Below are positions 1 to 7,847 of a DNA stretch of 9,701 nt, piece after piece. A model generated the notes under the pieces. It saw only the letters and a program-made list of their open reading frames with translations, had not been told where the DNA came from and searched no databases. The stretch covers positions 1 through 9,701 of the forward strand of contig JAGHDT010000242.1 in the NCBI GenBank assembly GCA_021159805.1, written 5' to 3'. A program made the position numbers and the translations under genes. How positions within the stretch are numbered: the first letter of the stretch is position 1; each line of letters starts with the position of its first letter. The DNA is from Anaerolineae bacterium (GTDB lineage Bacteria; Chloroflexota; Anaerolineae; B4-G1; SLSP01).

Positions 1-118
1 AGACCGTGCTGGCGAGCCCGAAGGTCCAAAGCAGCAGCGGCAGCGCAGAGAGGAGGGCGCGCCCTCCTCTCTGCGCTGCCGCTGCTGCTTTGGACCTTCG
101 GGCTCGCCAGCACGGTCT
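1..118. repeat. Perfect 118-base palindrome at window edge
   Basis: Bases 1-59 are the exact reverse complement of bases 60-118, with no loop; the centre is between 59 and 60 in GGCGCGCC-like sequence. The right arm reads naturally as the membrane segment of the glycosyltransferase gene that follows (ALPLLLWTFGLAS). In the same frame the left arm gives an Arg/Ala-rich stretch unlike the family. A loop-free perfect palindrome at a sequence end is typical of a fold-back read or amplification chimera, so bases 1-59 are probably not genomic in this position. A covalently closed hairpin end is a less likely alternative. Confidence 0.97.
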
Positions 119-942
119 ACGATTACTTCGTACGATATCAGACTGCCCCGTTGACCTTCCATTGGTTTGAGGGTGGCCCTGTTGATCTGGCCGGCCAGAT
201 CAACGGACTCCGGGGACAGGGGTGGGATGGCAGCCGCATGCTGACCGCAGAGAGTAGCCAAGCCGACGTCTACATTGATCCGGATCTCTGGGCCGAATGG
301 ACCGCCGTGCCCTTCTTGCTGCCGGAATCCGCCGTGAGGCCACTACCCATCGATAGGACCGTGTCCGCAGACCGCCGCAGCGTCTTCGTAGTCTGGCCCT
401 ACCGGAACTTGAGCACCGACATCATGCCCTATCTCCCGCATCCGTCCTACATTCAGGTGCTCCCGGGACCCGCAGCGCAGGGCGACCTGGATCCTGAACC
501 GTTCACCATCGCCACCCTGATCCAGACGGAGCCCCGCCCCGCTGTCCCGGATCCCACAGCCTACTTTGAGCAAGGGATCATACTCCGCGCAGCATTGGTG
601 CAGGCCGAGTTCACCGGCGCCACTGTCAGGTTGTGGTGGGAGACGGAGGCCCCGATCGCCAAGGACTACACCGTCTTCGTGCACTACCTGCGCGACGGCA
701 TCCGCATCGCGCAGCACGATGGCCCGCCGGGGTACACCCACCTGCCGACCACATACTGGCACGTGGGCGACCTGATCCTCGACCAACATCCGCTGACGGA
801 TGTCACGCCTGACTCTGACCGCGATACGCTACGCATCGGTCTCTATGATCCCGCAACAGGACAGGGGTTGACCGTGCTCAACAGCGACGGTACCGTCAAG
901 AGCGACGCCGTCCTCATACCCGTCGTGCTTACCACACCATGA
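1..942 (+). CDS. GT-C-type membrane glycosyltransferase, C-terminal part (5' truncated)
   Basis: This is the 3' part of a gene whose start lies outside the window; the frame is open from base 1, but real sequence probably begins near base 60. Residues encoded at about 61-130 form a last transmembrane helix followed by a short YDYF-type motif. A globular domain follows, with ADVYIDPDLWAEW and VPFLLPES segments. These resemble the extracytoplasmic tail of Chloroflexota GT39/PMT-like transferases, which move sugars from polyprenyl-phosphate donors on the outer face of the membrane. The final ~105 residues (bases 571-885) are a beta-sandwich-like module with LWWETEAP, TVFVHYLRDG, LPTTYWHVGD and LYDPATG. 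The stop codon overlaps the next start (ATGA at 939-942), so translation is probably coupled. The catalytic N-terminal half is absent, so donor and acceptor cannot be inferred. The family call is by recognition of the tail only. Confidence 0.75.
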   Translation, partial: RPCWRARRSKAAAAAQRGGRALLSALPLLLWTFGLASTVYDYFVRYQTAPLTFHWFEGGPVDLAGQINGLRGQGWDGSRMLTAESSQADVYIDPDLWAEWTAVPFLLPESAVRPLPIDRTVSADRRSVFVVWPYRNLSTDIMPYLPHPSYIQVLPGPAAQGDLDPEPFTIATLIQTEPRPAVPDPTAYFEQGIILRAALVQAEFTGATVRLWWETEAPIAKDYTVFVHYLRDGIRIAQHDGPPGYTHLPTTYWHVGDLILDQHPLTDVTPDSDRDTLRIGLYDPATGQGLTVLNSDGTVKSDAVLIPVVLTTP

Positions 943-3900
943 TACCCGCCCCTCCCCCTGCAGTGAGCCCAACCACAGCATCAAGATCCAGGACTCTGAC
1001 CGTGACGCTGGTCGTGATCTTTGCCCTGGTGGCTGCTGCCCCGCTGTGGGGGCCGGGAATCGTCAACACCCGGGGGGGCGGCGATAGCCCTTTCCTGATT
1101 CAGCGCACACTGGAGATGGCCGACAACCTTGTTCACGGCATCTTTCCACCACGCTGGATGGGCCATGCCGCCTATGATCTCGGGTATCCCTTTTTCAACC
1201 ACTATGCAGCACTTCCCTACACCATCAGCGGTGGGCTGACGGCCCTCGGCATCAATCCACTCTCGGCCATCCAGGCCACCCAGACCCTGGGCTTCATCCT
1301 CGCAGCCCTGACGATGCATCTCTGGTCACGCCGGATCTATCAGAGCCATGCCGCCCACATCATCGCCGTCGTCGCCTATACATTTGCACCCTTCCACCTT
1401 GTCAATGTCTACGTGCGTGGTGACTCGCTCTCAGAATTCTACGCCTTCATCTGGTACCCGCTGATCCTGTGGGCCCTGGACCGAGTAGCGGAACGGCCAT
1501 CCAGGGCACGCGTCGCGGTCGGCGCGCTGGCCTACGGCGCCTTGATCCTGACACACAACGTCTCGGCGATGATATTTTCGCCCTTCGCGCTTCTCTATGG
1601 GCTCGTTGCGGTGTGGCGCTATGCGGACACGCCGTCTCCCACCGGCCTGCGCCACGCGGTCGTCGCAGCGGTCCGGTCACCAGAGGGGCGCACTCGGCTG
1701 CTCGGGATTATCAGCCTATTCATAGCAGGGGCCTGTCTTACGGCCTGGTTTTCACTGCCTGCCGTCATCGAGACCAAGTACGGCCAGATGGGACCCGAGT
1801 TCACCGCAGGCTATTTCCACTATAGCAACCATTTCAGGGGCGTGAATCTGATTCAGCGCTCGCTGATCTTTGACTACACCATCGCGACCGAGGTCACAGC
1901 CGGCGGTCCTTTCGCGATGGGGCTGATCCAGGCCTGGCTCGCCCTCATCGGCGCCGGCATCCTGACGGCCTCTGCACTTCGAACCACGGGACGGAGCACG
2001 CACGGCAGTTTTGAACACCCGGCAACCCGGAAGAGAGCCGCACTGGGGTGCGGCGATCCCAGGAGGAGCAAACACGGCCATTCTGAGCACCGGGCAATCG
2101 CTGCCAGCCTGGTCCTATCACTCGGCCTGGCAACCTTCATGATGACACCGCTCTCCAAACTCCTGTGGGACAGACTCCCGCTATTGGAGATCACCCAATT
2201 CCCCTGGCGATTTCTCTCCATCCAGGCTCTCTTCGCCGCAATCACAGCCGGGGCGATCGGCGAGCGCCACTTGTGGTCCAGGAATCCAAGCCTACGACGG
2301 GGCGGGATCTCCGCCGTGAGCGCAGGGCTATGGATCCTGCTCATCATCAGCGCAGCCCTGGGGGATCTGGACCCCGAGCGGTTGGTGATCAGGCCACAAG
2401 ACACTAGCTGGGACAACCTGCGGCTGTACGAAAGCTTCACCGGCAACATCGGCACCACCATCCGTTTCGAATATCTCCCGCAGGACGTAGTACCCCGCCT
2501 CTATACCTCGGAAGCCCTGGTCGATGGCACCGGCTCCGTCATCGCCGAAAGCGGACAGGCCACGCAGGCGCTGCTCCTGGAGCGCACACCCAACCGCCAG
2601 CGCTGGCAGATCAGGCTTAACGCGGGCCCTGAGAGCGTGAGCTTCCCCCTCAACTGGTGGCCCGGCTGGCAAGCAACCGTCGACGGCGCGCCGGCGAGCT
2701 GCAGCCCTATGCCCGGGTCCGGTCGCGCAACCGTGACGGTGCCCGCCGGCAACCACACCGTCACGCTGCAGCTGCGGCCCACGACACTGCAACTGGTGTC
2801 GGGGGCGCTGTCGCTGACGAGCGCTATTGTGCTCGCGATCACTGTAGTGCTCGCCGGCACCGCCACTCGGGGCGACCTCAGAGGGCTGCGATGGCGCGCG
2901 CTGGGGCGCAGCGTGGCGCTCGTCGGGATAGTAGTGGCAACATCGCTGATCGGGCCGCTGGCCCTGCAGCGCTCACCCGACAAGGATGCCACCTTCTTCG
3001 ACTTCGAATCCATGCCCTTCCCTCATCAAGGCCCGGTGGCATTCGAGGACGCGCGGTTGACCTCCGTCGGGACCTCGAGCGAGCAAGCTGCACCTGGAGA
3101 AAGGGTTGCCGTCACCCTGAGTTGGGAGAATACGCCAGCGCGTCCTCTAACAGCCACGCTTCGGCTAGTGTCACCTGCACAGCCACGCCACGGCATCGAC
3201 TACACTCTCGCGGACACTACTGGTCCGGTGACCAAGGAGACCCGGCTCTGCCTTGACCTACCGGAGGATCTGGCGCGCGGTTGGTATCTGTTGCAGCTCA
3301 GCGTCGAGAGTCAGCTTGGAAAAGTGACACCGCGGACTGTGACGGGACAGACCATGGGCGATCTCTACGTCGGCACGGTCACCGTCCCGCAGGGACCGCC
3401 ACTGCCGTCGGACGTGCCCACCGTGGCCGAATTCAGGGATTTGACGCTGCACGCGGTCCAAACAGAGCAGCGCACTACCTGGGAACGCCCCACCCCAGTG
3501 CGGCTTCCTACGGCAACCGATCTCAGAGTCAAGATGGCCTGGTCGACCTCAGGTACACCGCGAAACTGGCGGCTCTCTTTGCGCGTGCTGGATGCAGCAG
3601 GACGGCTGCTGGTTCAGCAGGATCACCAGCCCGGCTACGGCTACCTGCCGACGACGTTGTGGCACCCAGGAGAGCTGGTTGTCGACTATGCCTATCTGTC
3701 CTTGCCCAAGGGATTGGCACCAGGGGACTACACCCTCCAGGTGATCACGTACCTGCAGGCGACGTCAGAGGGAGGTGGACAGGCAGAAGTCCCGCTGAAG
3801 CTCGACACCCCCACGCTCTATGATCTGCGCAACGCCTCCTGCGAGCAGACCCGCAAGGGCGAGACCATCATCTGCCAGACCCGAGAGGTGGCGCTTCTGA

Positions 3901-4670
3901 GCACCAGTCTCCCAACTGCCATTACCGAAGGCGATGACCTGTCCGTGGAAGCCGAATGGAATGCCCTACTCAAACCCACCGAAGATCTCTGGGCCAGCTG
4001 GTTGCTGCGGGCGCCGGATGGCGCGGTAGTGGGACAGCTGGACCAACCGTTGGCCGCCGGCAGCAGGACATCCGATTGGCCACGCCACGCGTGGGTCCTC
4101 GCTCGGGTGAATCTTGATCTGCCCAACCGGCTCGATGCCGGGATCTACACGTTGGAGCTCGTCCTGCGTGGCGAGACCAAGGAGCCGGTGCCGTGTGGGA
4201 CAATCGGCTCGCTCACGGTTGAGGCCCGCCCCCGGCTCTTCGAGGTGCCGATGCTACCCAACGCCCAGCAGGCCAGCTTCGATGAGACCATCCGGCTGCT
4301 GGGCTACGACTTCAGCGTCGATGACCGGGAAGACCACCTGGCGCTTACGCTCTGGTGGCAAGCGCTCAGTACACCGTCACAGGACCTCAAACGGTTCGTG
4401 CACCTCTACGACCCCTCAACGGAAGCCGTGCTGACCCAGGACGACGCGATGCCGCGTAACTGGCCCTACCCAACAACATGGTGGCTGCCAGGTGAGATCG
4501 TCAGCGAGACCTTGTCACTCGACCTGGCCAATGTTCAGCCGGGAACCTACCATCTGGGGGTCGGCTGGTATGATCCTGAGACACTGGACCGTCTCACGGC
4601 GGTCCTCCCCGGTGGCGAGGCTGTGCCCTCCAACCGCATCACTCTGCGTGACGCCGTTATCCTCAAATAA
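939..4670 (+). CDS. Large YfhO/PTPS_related-type membrane protein with four C-terminal modules
   Basis: The protein has 1243 residues. The N-terminal two-fifths has about ten hydrophobic segments, the first at residues 19-37. The first loop carries GGGDSPFLIQR and the next region RGDSLSEFYAF, which fits the PTPS_related/YfhO GT-C-like membrane families involved in envelope glycan or glycolipid modification. A first soluble domain (about 480-610) contains WWPGWQATVDG and VPAGNHTVTL, a YfhO-like signature. Two more membrane helices (about 618-640 and 657-677) lead to an outside region with four diverged beta-sandwich modules (about 700-817, 830-955, 982-1096, 1113-1239). The start ATG overlaps the upstream stop; I see no clear Shine-Dalgarno, so translational coupling is likely. 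A His/Arg-rich loop at about 350-387 looks like an insertion. Enzyme activity is inferred only; the substrate is unknown. The reading frame is intact. Confidence 0.85.
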   Translation: MIPAPPPAVSPTTASRSRTLTVTLVVIFALVAAAPLWGPGIVNTRGGGDSPFLIQRTLEMADNLVHGIFPPRWMGHAAYDLGYPFFNHYAALPYTISGGLTALGINPLSAIQATQTLGFILAALTMHLWSRRIYQSHAAHIIAVVAYTFAPFHLVNVYVRGDSLSEFYAFIWYPLILWALDRVAERPSRARVAVGALAYGALILTHNVSAMIFSPFALLYGLVAVWRYADTPSPTGLRHAVVAAVRSPEGRTRLLGIISLFIAGACLTAWFSLPAVIETKYGQMGPEFTAGYFHYSNHFRGVNLIQRSLIFDYTIATEVTAGGPFAMGLIQAWLALIGAGILTASALRTTGRSTHGSFEHPATRKRAALGCGDPRRSKHGHSEHRAIAASLVLSLGLATFMMTPLSKLLWDRLPLLEITQFPWRFLSIQALFAAITAGAIGERHLWSRNPSLRRGGISAVSAGLWILLIISAALGDLDPERLVIRPQDTSWDNLRLYESFTGNIGTTIRFEYLPQDVVPRLYTSEALVDGTGSVIAESGQATQALLLERTPNRQRWQIRLNAGPESVSFPLNWWPGWQATVDGAPASCSPMPGSGRATVTVPAGNHTVTLQLRPTTLQLVSGALSLTSAIVLAITVVLAGTATRGDLRGLRWRALGRSVALVGIVVATSLIGPLALQRSPDKDATFFDFESMPFPHQGPVAFEDARLTSVGTSSEQAAPGERVAVTLSWENTPARPLTATLRLVSPAQPRHGIDYTLADTTGPVTKETRLCLDLPEDLARGWYLLQLSVESQLGKVTPRTVTGQTMGDLYVGTVTVPQGPPLPSDVPTVAEFRDLTLHAVQTEQRTTWERPTPVRLPTATDLRVKMAWSTSGTPRNWRLSLRVLDAAGRLLVQQDHQPGYGYLPTTLWHPGELVVDYAYLSLPKGLAPGDYTLQVITYLQATSEGGGQAEVPLKLDTPTLYDLRNASCEQTRKGETIICQTREVALLSTSLPTAITEGDDLSVEAEWNALLKPTEDLWASWLLRAPDGAVVGQLDQPLAAGSRTSDWPRHAWVLARVNLDLPNRLDAGIYTLELVLRGETKEPVPCGTIGSLTVEARPRLFEVPMLPNAQQASFDETIRLLGYDFSVDDREDHLALTLWWQALSTPSQDLKRFVHLYDPSTEAVLTQDDAMPRNWPYPTTWWLPGEIVSETLSLDLANVQPGTYHLGVGWYDPETLDRLTAVLPGGEAVPSNRITLRDAVILK
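2001..2098 (+). repeat. Imperfect direct repeat with central hairpin inside membrane-protein gene
   Basis: Two 26-base copies, 2001-2026 and 2073-2098, match at 20 of 26 positions and start 72 bases apart, so they stay in frame. They encode HGSFEHPA and HGHSEHRA. Between them is a hairpin, GCCGCA (2037-2042) with TGCGGC (2049-2054) and a six-base loop. The second copy contains CATTCTGAGCAC, which resembles the start of the dispersed CATTCTGAGCG-type repeats common in many bacterial genomes. The segment falls in a loop between two predicted membrane helices. It may be a decayed REP- or MITE-like insertion tolerated in frame; no second copy is seen in this window. Confidence 0.5.
3036..4655 (+). 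repeat. Four diverged tandem beta-sandwich modules (protein-level repeat)
   Basis: The modules lie at about 3036-3389, 3426-3803, 3882-4226 and 4275-4655. A shared pattern recurs most clearly in the second and fourth: a W-rich strand (VKMAWST, LALTLWW), a strand such as RFVHLYD, a Q-x-D, PTT-x-W, PGE, then an L-x-L strand and PGDY or PGTY-type turn followed by a short strand. The first and third copies are more degenerate (VTLSWENT with LDLPEDLARGWY; VEAEWNAL with LDLPNRLDAGIY). The same module ends the upstream glycosyltransferase. Nucleotide identity is low, so these are old duplications, not recent repeats. Confidence 0.7.
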
Positions 4671-5028
4671 CCTATCCCGCGGCATAGAAGCGGTAGCAGC
4701 CCCAGGACGCACATATGTCAACAAGAGCCTCGCACAGACGACCCGGTACCGCCGCTTGCGGCGCGGCATCTTCCGCCGCTGTTCGCTGACTGCAACAACC
4801 TGACGTTGCCACAGCAGAAGTCGTGCCACCGGTGCCTCACTGCTACGGCAAATGGCGCTGTCCGGCGCTTTGTGAGATCCAGTGAGCTGCGGTGCTGCCT
4901 AGATGCATGCGCCCTGGCCGCGGCACATTGCAGGGCCCCCTGGATCGACTATAATGGGGAACAGGCACCCGGCCAAGCGTCGGGGCCTTGCTATGAAAGA
5001 GACCGGTGTCCGGCAATCAGGGGCGCCT
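4671..5028. other. Noncoding gap before the GH1 gene
   Basis: This gap of about 360 bases separates the membrane-protein gene from the GH1 operon. It holds a promoter at 4928-4955 and a GC-rich imperfect hairpin around 4750-4763 that lacks a T-tract, so it is a weak terminator candidate at best. I see no tRNA, small conserved ORF or recognised riboswitch in it. An open frame extends upstream of 5029 as far as 4903, but the promoter position argues that this part is untranslated. Confidence 0.6.
4928..4955 (+). promoter_or_regulatory. Sigma70-type promoter for the GH1 operon
   Basis: The -35 box is TTGCAG (4928-4933) and the -10 box is a perfect TATAAT (4950-4955), with a 16-base spacer. Transcription would begin near 4962, giving a leader of about 30 or 67 bases depending on the start codon. 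The spacer begins with an inverted repeat CAGGG-CC-CCCTG (4931-4942), which could be a small operator or chance in GC-rich DNA. Confidence 0.6.
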
Positions 5029-6354
5029 ATGCCTAATGCAACCTTTCACTTCCCGCCCGACTTCAAGTGGGGGGTAGCTACGGCATCACACCAGGTGGAA
5101 GGACACAACACCAATAACCAGTGGTGGGCGTGGGAGCACCAACCGGGACGTATCGCCGAAGGCCAGACATCGGGGCAGGCCTGTGATTGGTGGCTGAACG
5201 CCGAAGCTGACTTCGATCGAGCAGCCGCTATGGGGTTGACCACGCTGAGGCTCTCCATTGAGTGGAGCCGCGTGGAGGTCGCGCCTGGCCAGATCGATAC
5301 AGCCGCGCTGGAGCGCTACCACGAGATGCTTCAGGGACTTCGAGACCGGGGAATCGAACCCATGGTCACCCTGCATCATTTCTCCGACCCCTTGTGGCTG
5401 ACAGAGAAAGGTGGCTGGACCAACCCGGACGTGGTCCCTTACTTCTCTCGCTATGTCGATCAAGTGGTGCAGGCCTTGGGAGACCTGGTGACCCTCTGGT
5501 GCACCATCAACGAGCCCAACGTCTACGCCACTATGGGCTACATCCTGGGCAAGTTCCCACCGGGGACCCAGCACATCAGAACTGCCGCCATTGTGCTGCG
5601 CAATATGCTCAAGGCCCACGGCGCAGCCTATCGCACAATCCACCAACGTCGGGATGACGCCCAGGTCGGGCTTGCCCACAACATACGCTTCTTCGACCCC
5701 GCAGACCCGAAACGGATCAGAGATCGCGCCGCGGCCTGGATACAAGACCTCTGGTTCAATCGCACTACACTGGCTGCCGTATGGCAGGGGTGGTGGCTAC
5801 CCCCGCTGGGATTCGGCCCGGCATTGAGCGTCAGACGCACCCTGGACTGGGTTGGTCTCAACTACTACACGCGGGATCTTGTGGCTTTCGATCGCAAGGG
5901 AGATATCGCCGGACTAGCTCGAACGGTGCATGACGAAACGGCGGAACCGCTCGACGGTGGATACGGAGAGCTCTATCCCAAAGGATTGTCCAGAGCCCTG
6001 GAGCAGCTTGCGCGGCTCGGGCTTCCCATCCATATCACGGAGAACGGGATCCCCGATGCGGACGATGACCAGCGACCGCGCGCGCTGCTATTGCACCTGC
6101 ACCAGCTGTGGCGCACAATTCAGAACAATGTACCGGTAAAGAGCTACTACCATTGGACGCTCGTGGACAACTTCGAGTGGACCGAGGGCTGGACGCTGCC
6201 CTTCGGCCTGATTGAGCTTGACCCGCAGACCCAGACGCGAACTCCTCGACCGAGCAGTGACTTGTATTCCGCCATTGCCAGAGGGAACGCCATCACGCCT
6301 GAGCTCCTGGATGCCTACGCTCCGGAACTGCGACCGGTGCTTCTTCCCGGTTAA
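5029..6354 (+). CDS. GH1 family beta-glycosidase (beta-glucosidase-like)
   Basis: This retaining glycosidase hydrolyses beta-linked sugars such as beta-glucosides. From the ATG at 5029 it has 441 residues, normal for GH1. The start region FPPDFKWGVATASHQVEG is the usual N-terminal signature. The acid/base Glu is in TINEP (residue 162) and the nucleophile Glu is in ITENG (338). LHHF at about 116 and WTLVDNFEW at 376-384 match sugar-binding motifs. No signal peptide is seen, so it is probably cytoplasmic. The start at 5029 has AGGGG (5019-5023) five bases upstream; an ATG at 4993 would add 12 residues and is possible. Starts further upstream fall within or before the promoter. It is the first gene of the probable operon and lies 35 bases before queA. 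The exact sugar specificity cannot be read from sequence. Confidence 0.93.
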   Translation: MPNATFHFPPDFKWGVATASHQVEGHNTNNQWWAWEHQPGRIAEGQTSGQACDWWLNAEADFDRAAAMGLTTLRLSIEWSRVEVAPGQIDTAALERYHEMLQGLRDRGIEPMVTLHHFSDPLWLTEKGGWTNPDVVPYFSRYVDQVVQALGDLVTLWCTINEPNVYATMGYILGKFPPGTQHIRTAAIVLRNMLKAHGAAYRTIHQRRDDAQVGLAHNIRFFDPADPKRIRDRAAAWIQDLWFNRTTLAAVWQGWWLPPLGFGPALSVRRTLDWVGLNYYTRDLVAFDRKGDIAGLARTVHDETAEPLDGGYGELYPKGLSRALEQLARLGLPIHITENGIPDADDDQRPRALLLHLHQLWRTIQNNVPVKSYYHWTLVDNFEWTEGWTLPFGLIELDPQTQTRTPRPSSDLYSAIARGNAITPELLDAYAPELRPVLLPG

Positions 6355-6389
6355 GTGGCAGACCGTTGACCAAACCAAGAACAGAGAGA

Positions 6390-7451
6390 ATGAAAACAGC
6401 TGACCTGGACTACACTCTTCCGCAAGAACTGATCGCTCAGGAACCCGTCGAACCCCGCGACCGATCACGGCTGCTCGTACTGCACCGCGATACGGGTCAT
6501 ATCGAGCACCGTCTTTTCCACAATGTCGTCGAGTACCTGAGAGCGGGTGATCTGCTGGTCGCCAACGAGAGCCGGGTCATCCCTGCGCGTCTCTATGGAC
6601 ACAAGACCCCAAGCGGGGGCAAGGTTGAGCTCCTGCTGCTCAGAAAGCTCGACGGCGACCGCTGGCTCGGGCTGGCCGGCGGCGCAACGACGCGCCCGGG
6701 TACGATCATTCGACTCGACGCAACTGCTGGGCCGTCGAACCTGACCGCCGAGATCCTCGGAACTGGGGAGCGAGGTGAACGCACCTTGGCGTTCTCTGAA
6801 CCCGTGGAGAACTACTTCGAGGAACTCGGCCACGTCCCCCTCCCCCCCTACATCCACCAACCGCTGGATGATCCCGAGCGTTATCAGACTGTCTACGCGC
6901 GCACACCGGGGAGCGCGGCAGCACCCACGGCAGGACTGCATTTCACAGGGAACCTGATGCTCGAGCTGCGCGATCAGGGCGTGAAGCTGGATTTCGTAAC
7001 CCTGCACGTGGGATTGGATACGTTCCGCCCGATCACCGAGTCAGATCTTGAAGAACACGAGATCCACCGCGAATGGTGCCAACTGGCACCACCTACCGCC
7101 GAGAGGATCAACCAAACCAAGGTTGTAGGTAACCGAGTTATCAGCGTGGGCACCACCAGTGTTCGCGTGCTGGAGACCTCGGCACGGCAGGGACTGCTGC
7201 AGGGAGCGGACGGCCTCTGCCCCTGGCGCCCAGTGTCACCATTTGAGGGGTTCACCGACCTCTACATCACGCCCGGCTTCCAGTTCCGCGTGGTGGATGC
7301 GCTGATCACCAACTTCCACCTGCCGAAAAGCACCCTACTGGCCCTGGTGATGTCATTCGCCGGCGAGGAGAACATCCGTCGGGCCTACCAGGCAGCGATC
7401 GACGAACGCTACCGCTTCTTCTCGTTCGGCGACGCGATGCTGATTCTCTGA
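6390..7451 (+). CDS. queA: S-adenosylmethionine:tRNA ribosyltransferase-isomerase
   Basis: QueA transfers and isomerises the ribosyl group of S-adenosylmethionine onto 7-aminomethyl-7-deazaguanine at the tRNA wobble position, making epoxyqueuosine. The 353-residue protein is full length. The start MKTADLDYTLP matches the family opening, so ATG 6390 is preferred over a TTG eight codons upstream; a purine-rich AGAGAGA precedes it. Hallmarks in order: VANESRVIPARL (57-68), PLPPYI (150-155), PGSAAAPTAGLHFT (173-186), LHVGLDTF (205-212), TTSVRVLE, and NFHLPKSTLL (308-317), ending FFSFGDAMLI. It sits between the glycosidase and the pyrophosphatase-like gene with gaps of 35 and 25 bases. No other queuosine gene (tgt, queG/queH, queC-F) is in the window, so its neighbours do not reflect the pathway. 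Confidence 0.97.
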   Translation: MKTADLDYTLPQELIAQEPVEPRDRSRLLVLHRDTGHIEHRLFHNVVEYLRAGDLLVANESRVIPARLYGHKTPSGGKVELLLLRKLDGDRWLGLAGGATTRPGTIIRLDATAGPSNLTAEILGTGERGERTLAFSEPVENYFEELGHVPLPPYIHQPLDDPERYQTVYARTPGSAAAPTAGLHFTGNLMLELRDQGVKLDFVTLHVGLDTFRPITESDLEEHEIHREWCQLAPPTAERINQTKVVGNRVISVGTTSVRVLETSARQGLLQGADGLCPWRPVSPFEGFTDLYITPGFQFRVVDALITNFHLPKSTLLALVMSFAGEENIRRAYQAAIDERYRFFSFGDAMLIL

Positions 7452-7476
7452 GAACACAGCCGGCAAAGGAAAGGAC

Positions 7477-7827
7477 ATGGGCCTTGGTCAGCACTTCTGG
7501 GCATACCTTGACAAGCTTGTGAGCACTTCCGAAATCGTCCTCGATCGTCCCCGCGGATCACAGCACCCACGGTACCCGGCGATCGTCTATCCCTTGGACT
7601 ACGGATATCTCAAGAAGACCCGGTCCGGCGATGGCGACGGCACGGACGTTTGGGTTGGGAGTGGTGGTCAGGGAGAGATCACGGGCGTTGTGTGTTCAGT
7701 GGATCTCGCCCAGCGTGATACGGAGATCAAAATCTTACTGGGCTGCACGGCGGACGACATCGACATCATCGCCGACTTTCACAATCGCGGAGATCAAGCA
7801 GCAATTGTGATCCGGCCTGCTCACTAG
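7477..7827 (+). CDS. Short family I inorganic pyrophosphatase-like protein
   Basis: The family hydrolyses pyrophosphate to phosphate with Mg2+. This protein has only 116 residues, against about 170-180 for typical bacterial family I enzymes, but it keeps much of the metal-binding core. RPRGSQHPRYP (24-34) and YPLDYGYL (38-45) precede the D-G-D-x-x-D motif (D52, D54, D57). A later strand carries D81, E83 and K85 (RDTEIKILLG), matching the second acidic cluster, with E where E. coli-type enzymes have the last Asp. The C-terminal Tyr-Lys region of longer enzymes is missing; it ends after HN (102-103) and AIVIRP. Similar short proteins occur in other bacteria and are usually annotated as pyrophosphatases. 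AAAGGA at 7465-7470 lies six bases before the ATG. The substrate could be a nucleotide or other phosphoanhydride instead. Confidence 0.85.
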   Translation: MGLGQHFWAYLDKLVSTSEIVLDRPRGSQHPRYPAIVYPLDYGYLKKTRSGDGDGTDVWVGSGGQGEITGVVCSVDLAQRDTEIKILLGCTADDIDIIADFHNRGDQAAIVIRPAH

Positions 7828-7847
7828 ATTTGGAGACGATTTCGCTT

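Noticed and set aside
114..120. The string GGTCTAC near both edge repeats as a shared end sequence
   Set aside because: A match of seven or eight bases is expected by chance in a window this size and does not extend further.
1070..1079. Homopolymer G run near the start of the large membrane protein, and a C run near 6843-6849, as phase-variation switches
   Set aside because: Runs of about seven bases in GC-rich DNA are common, both reading frames are intact, and queA is not a plausible phase-variable gene.
1874..2461. Long minus-strand open frame of 195 codons
   Set aside because: It lies opposite the intact membrane-protein frame, has biased antisense composition and no ribosome binding site that I can see; it is a shadow of GC-rich coding.
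2328..2792. Minus-strand open frame of 154 codons
   Set aside because: It is antisense to the same gene and has no family resemblance.
4750..4763. Rho-independent terminator after the large membrane-protein gene
   Set aside because: The hairpin is short, with almost no loop, and no T-tract follows.
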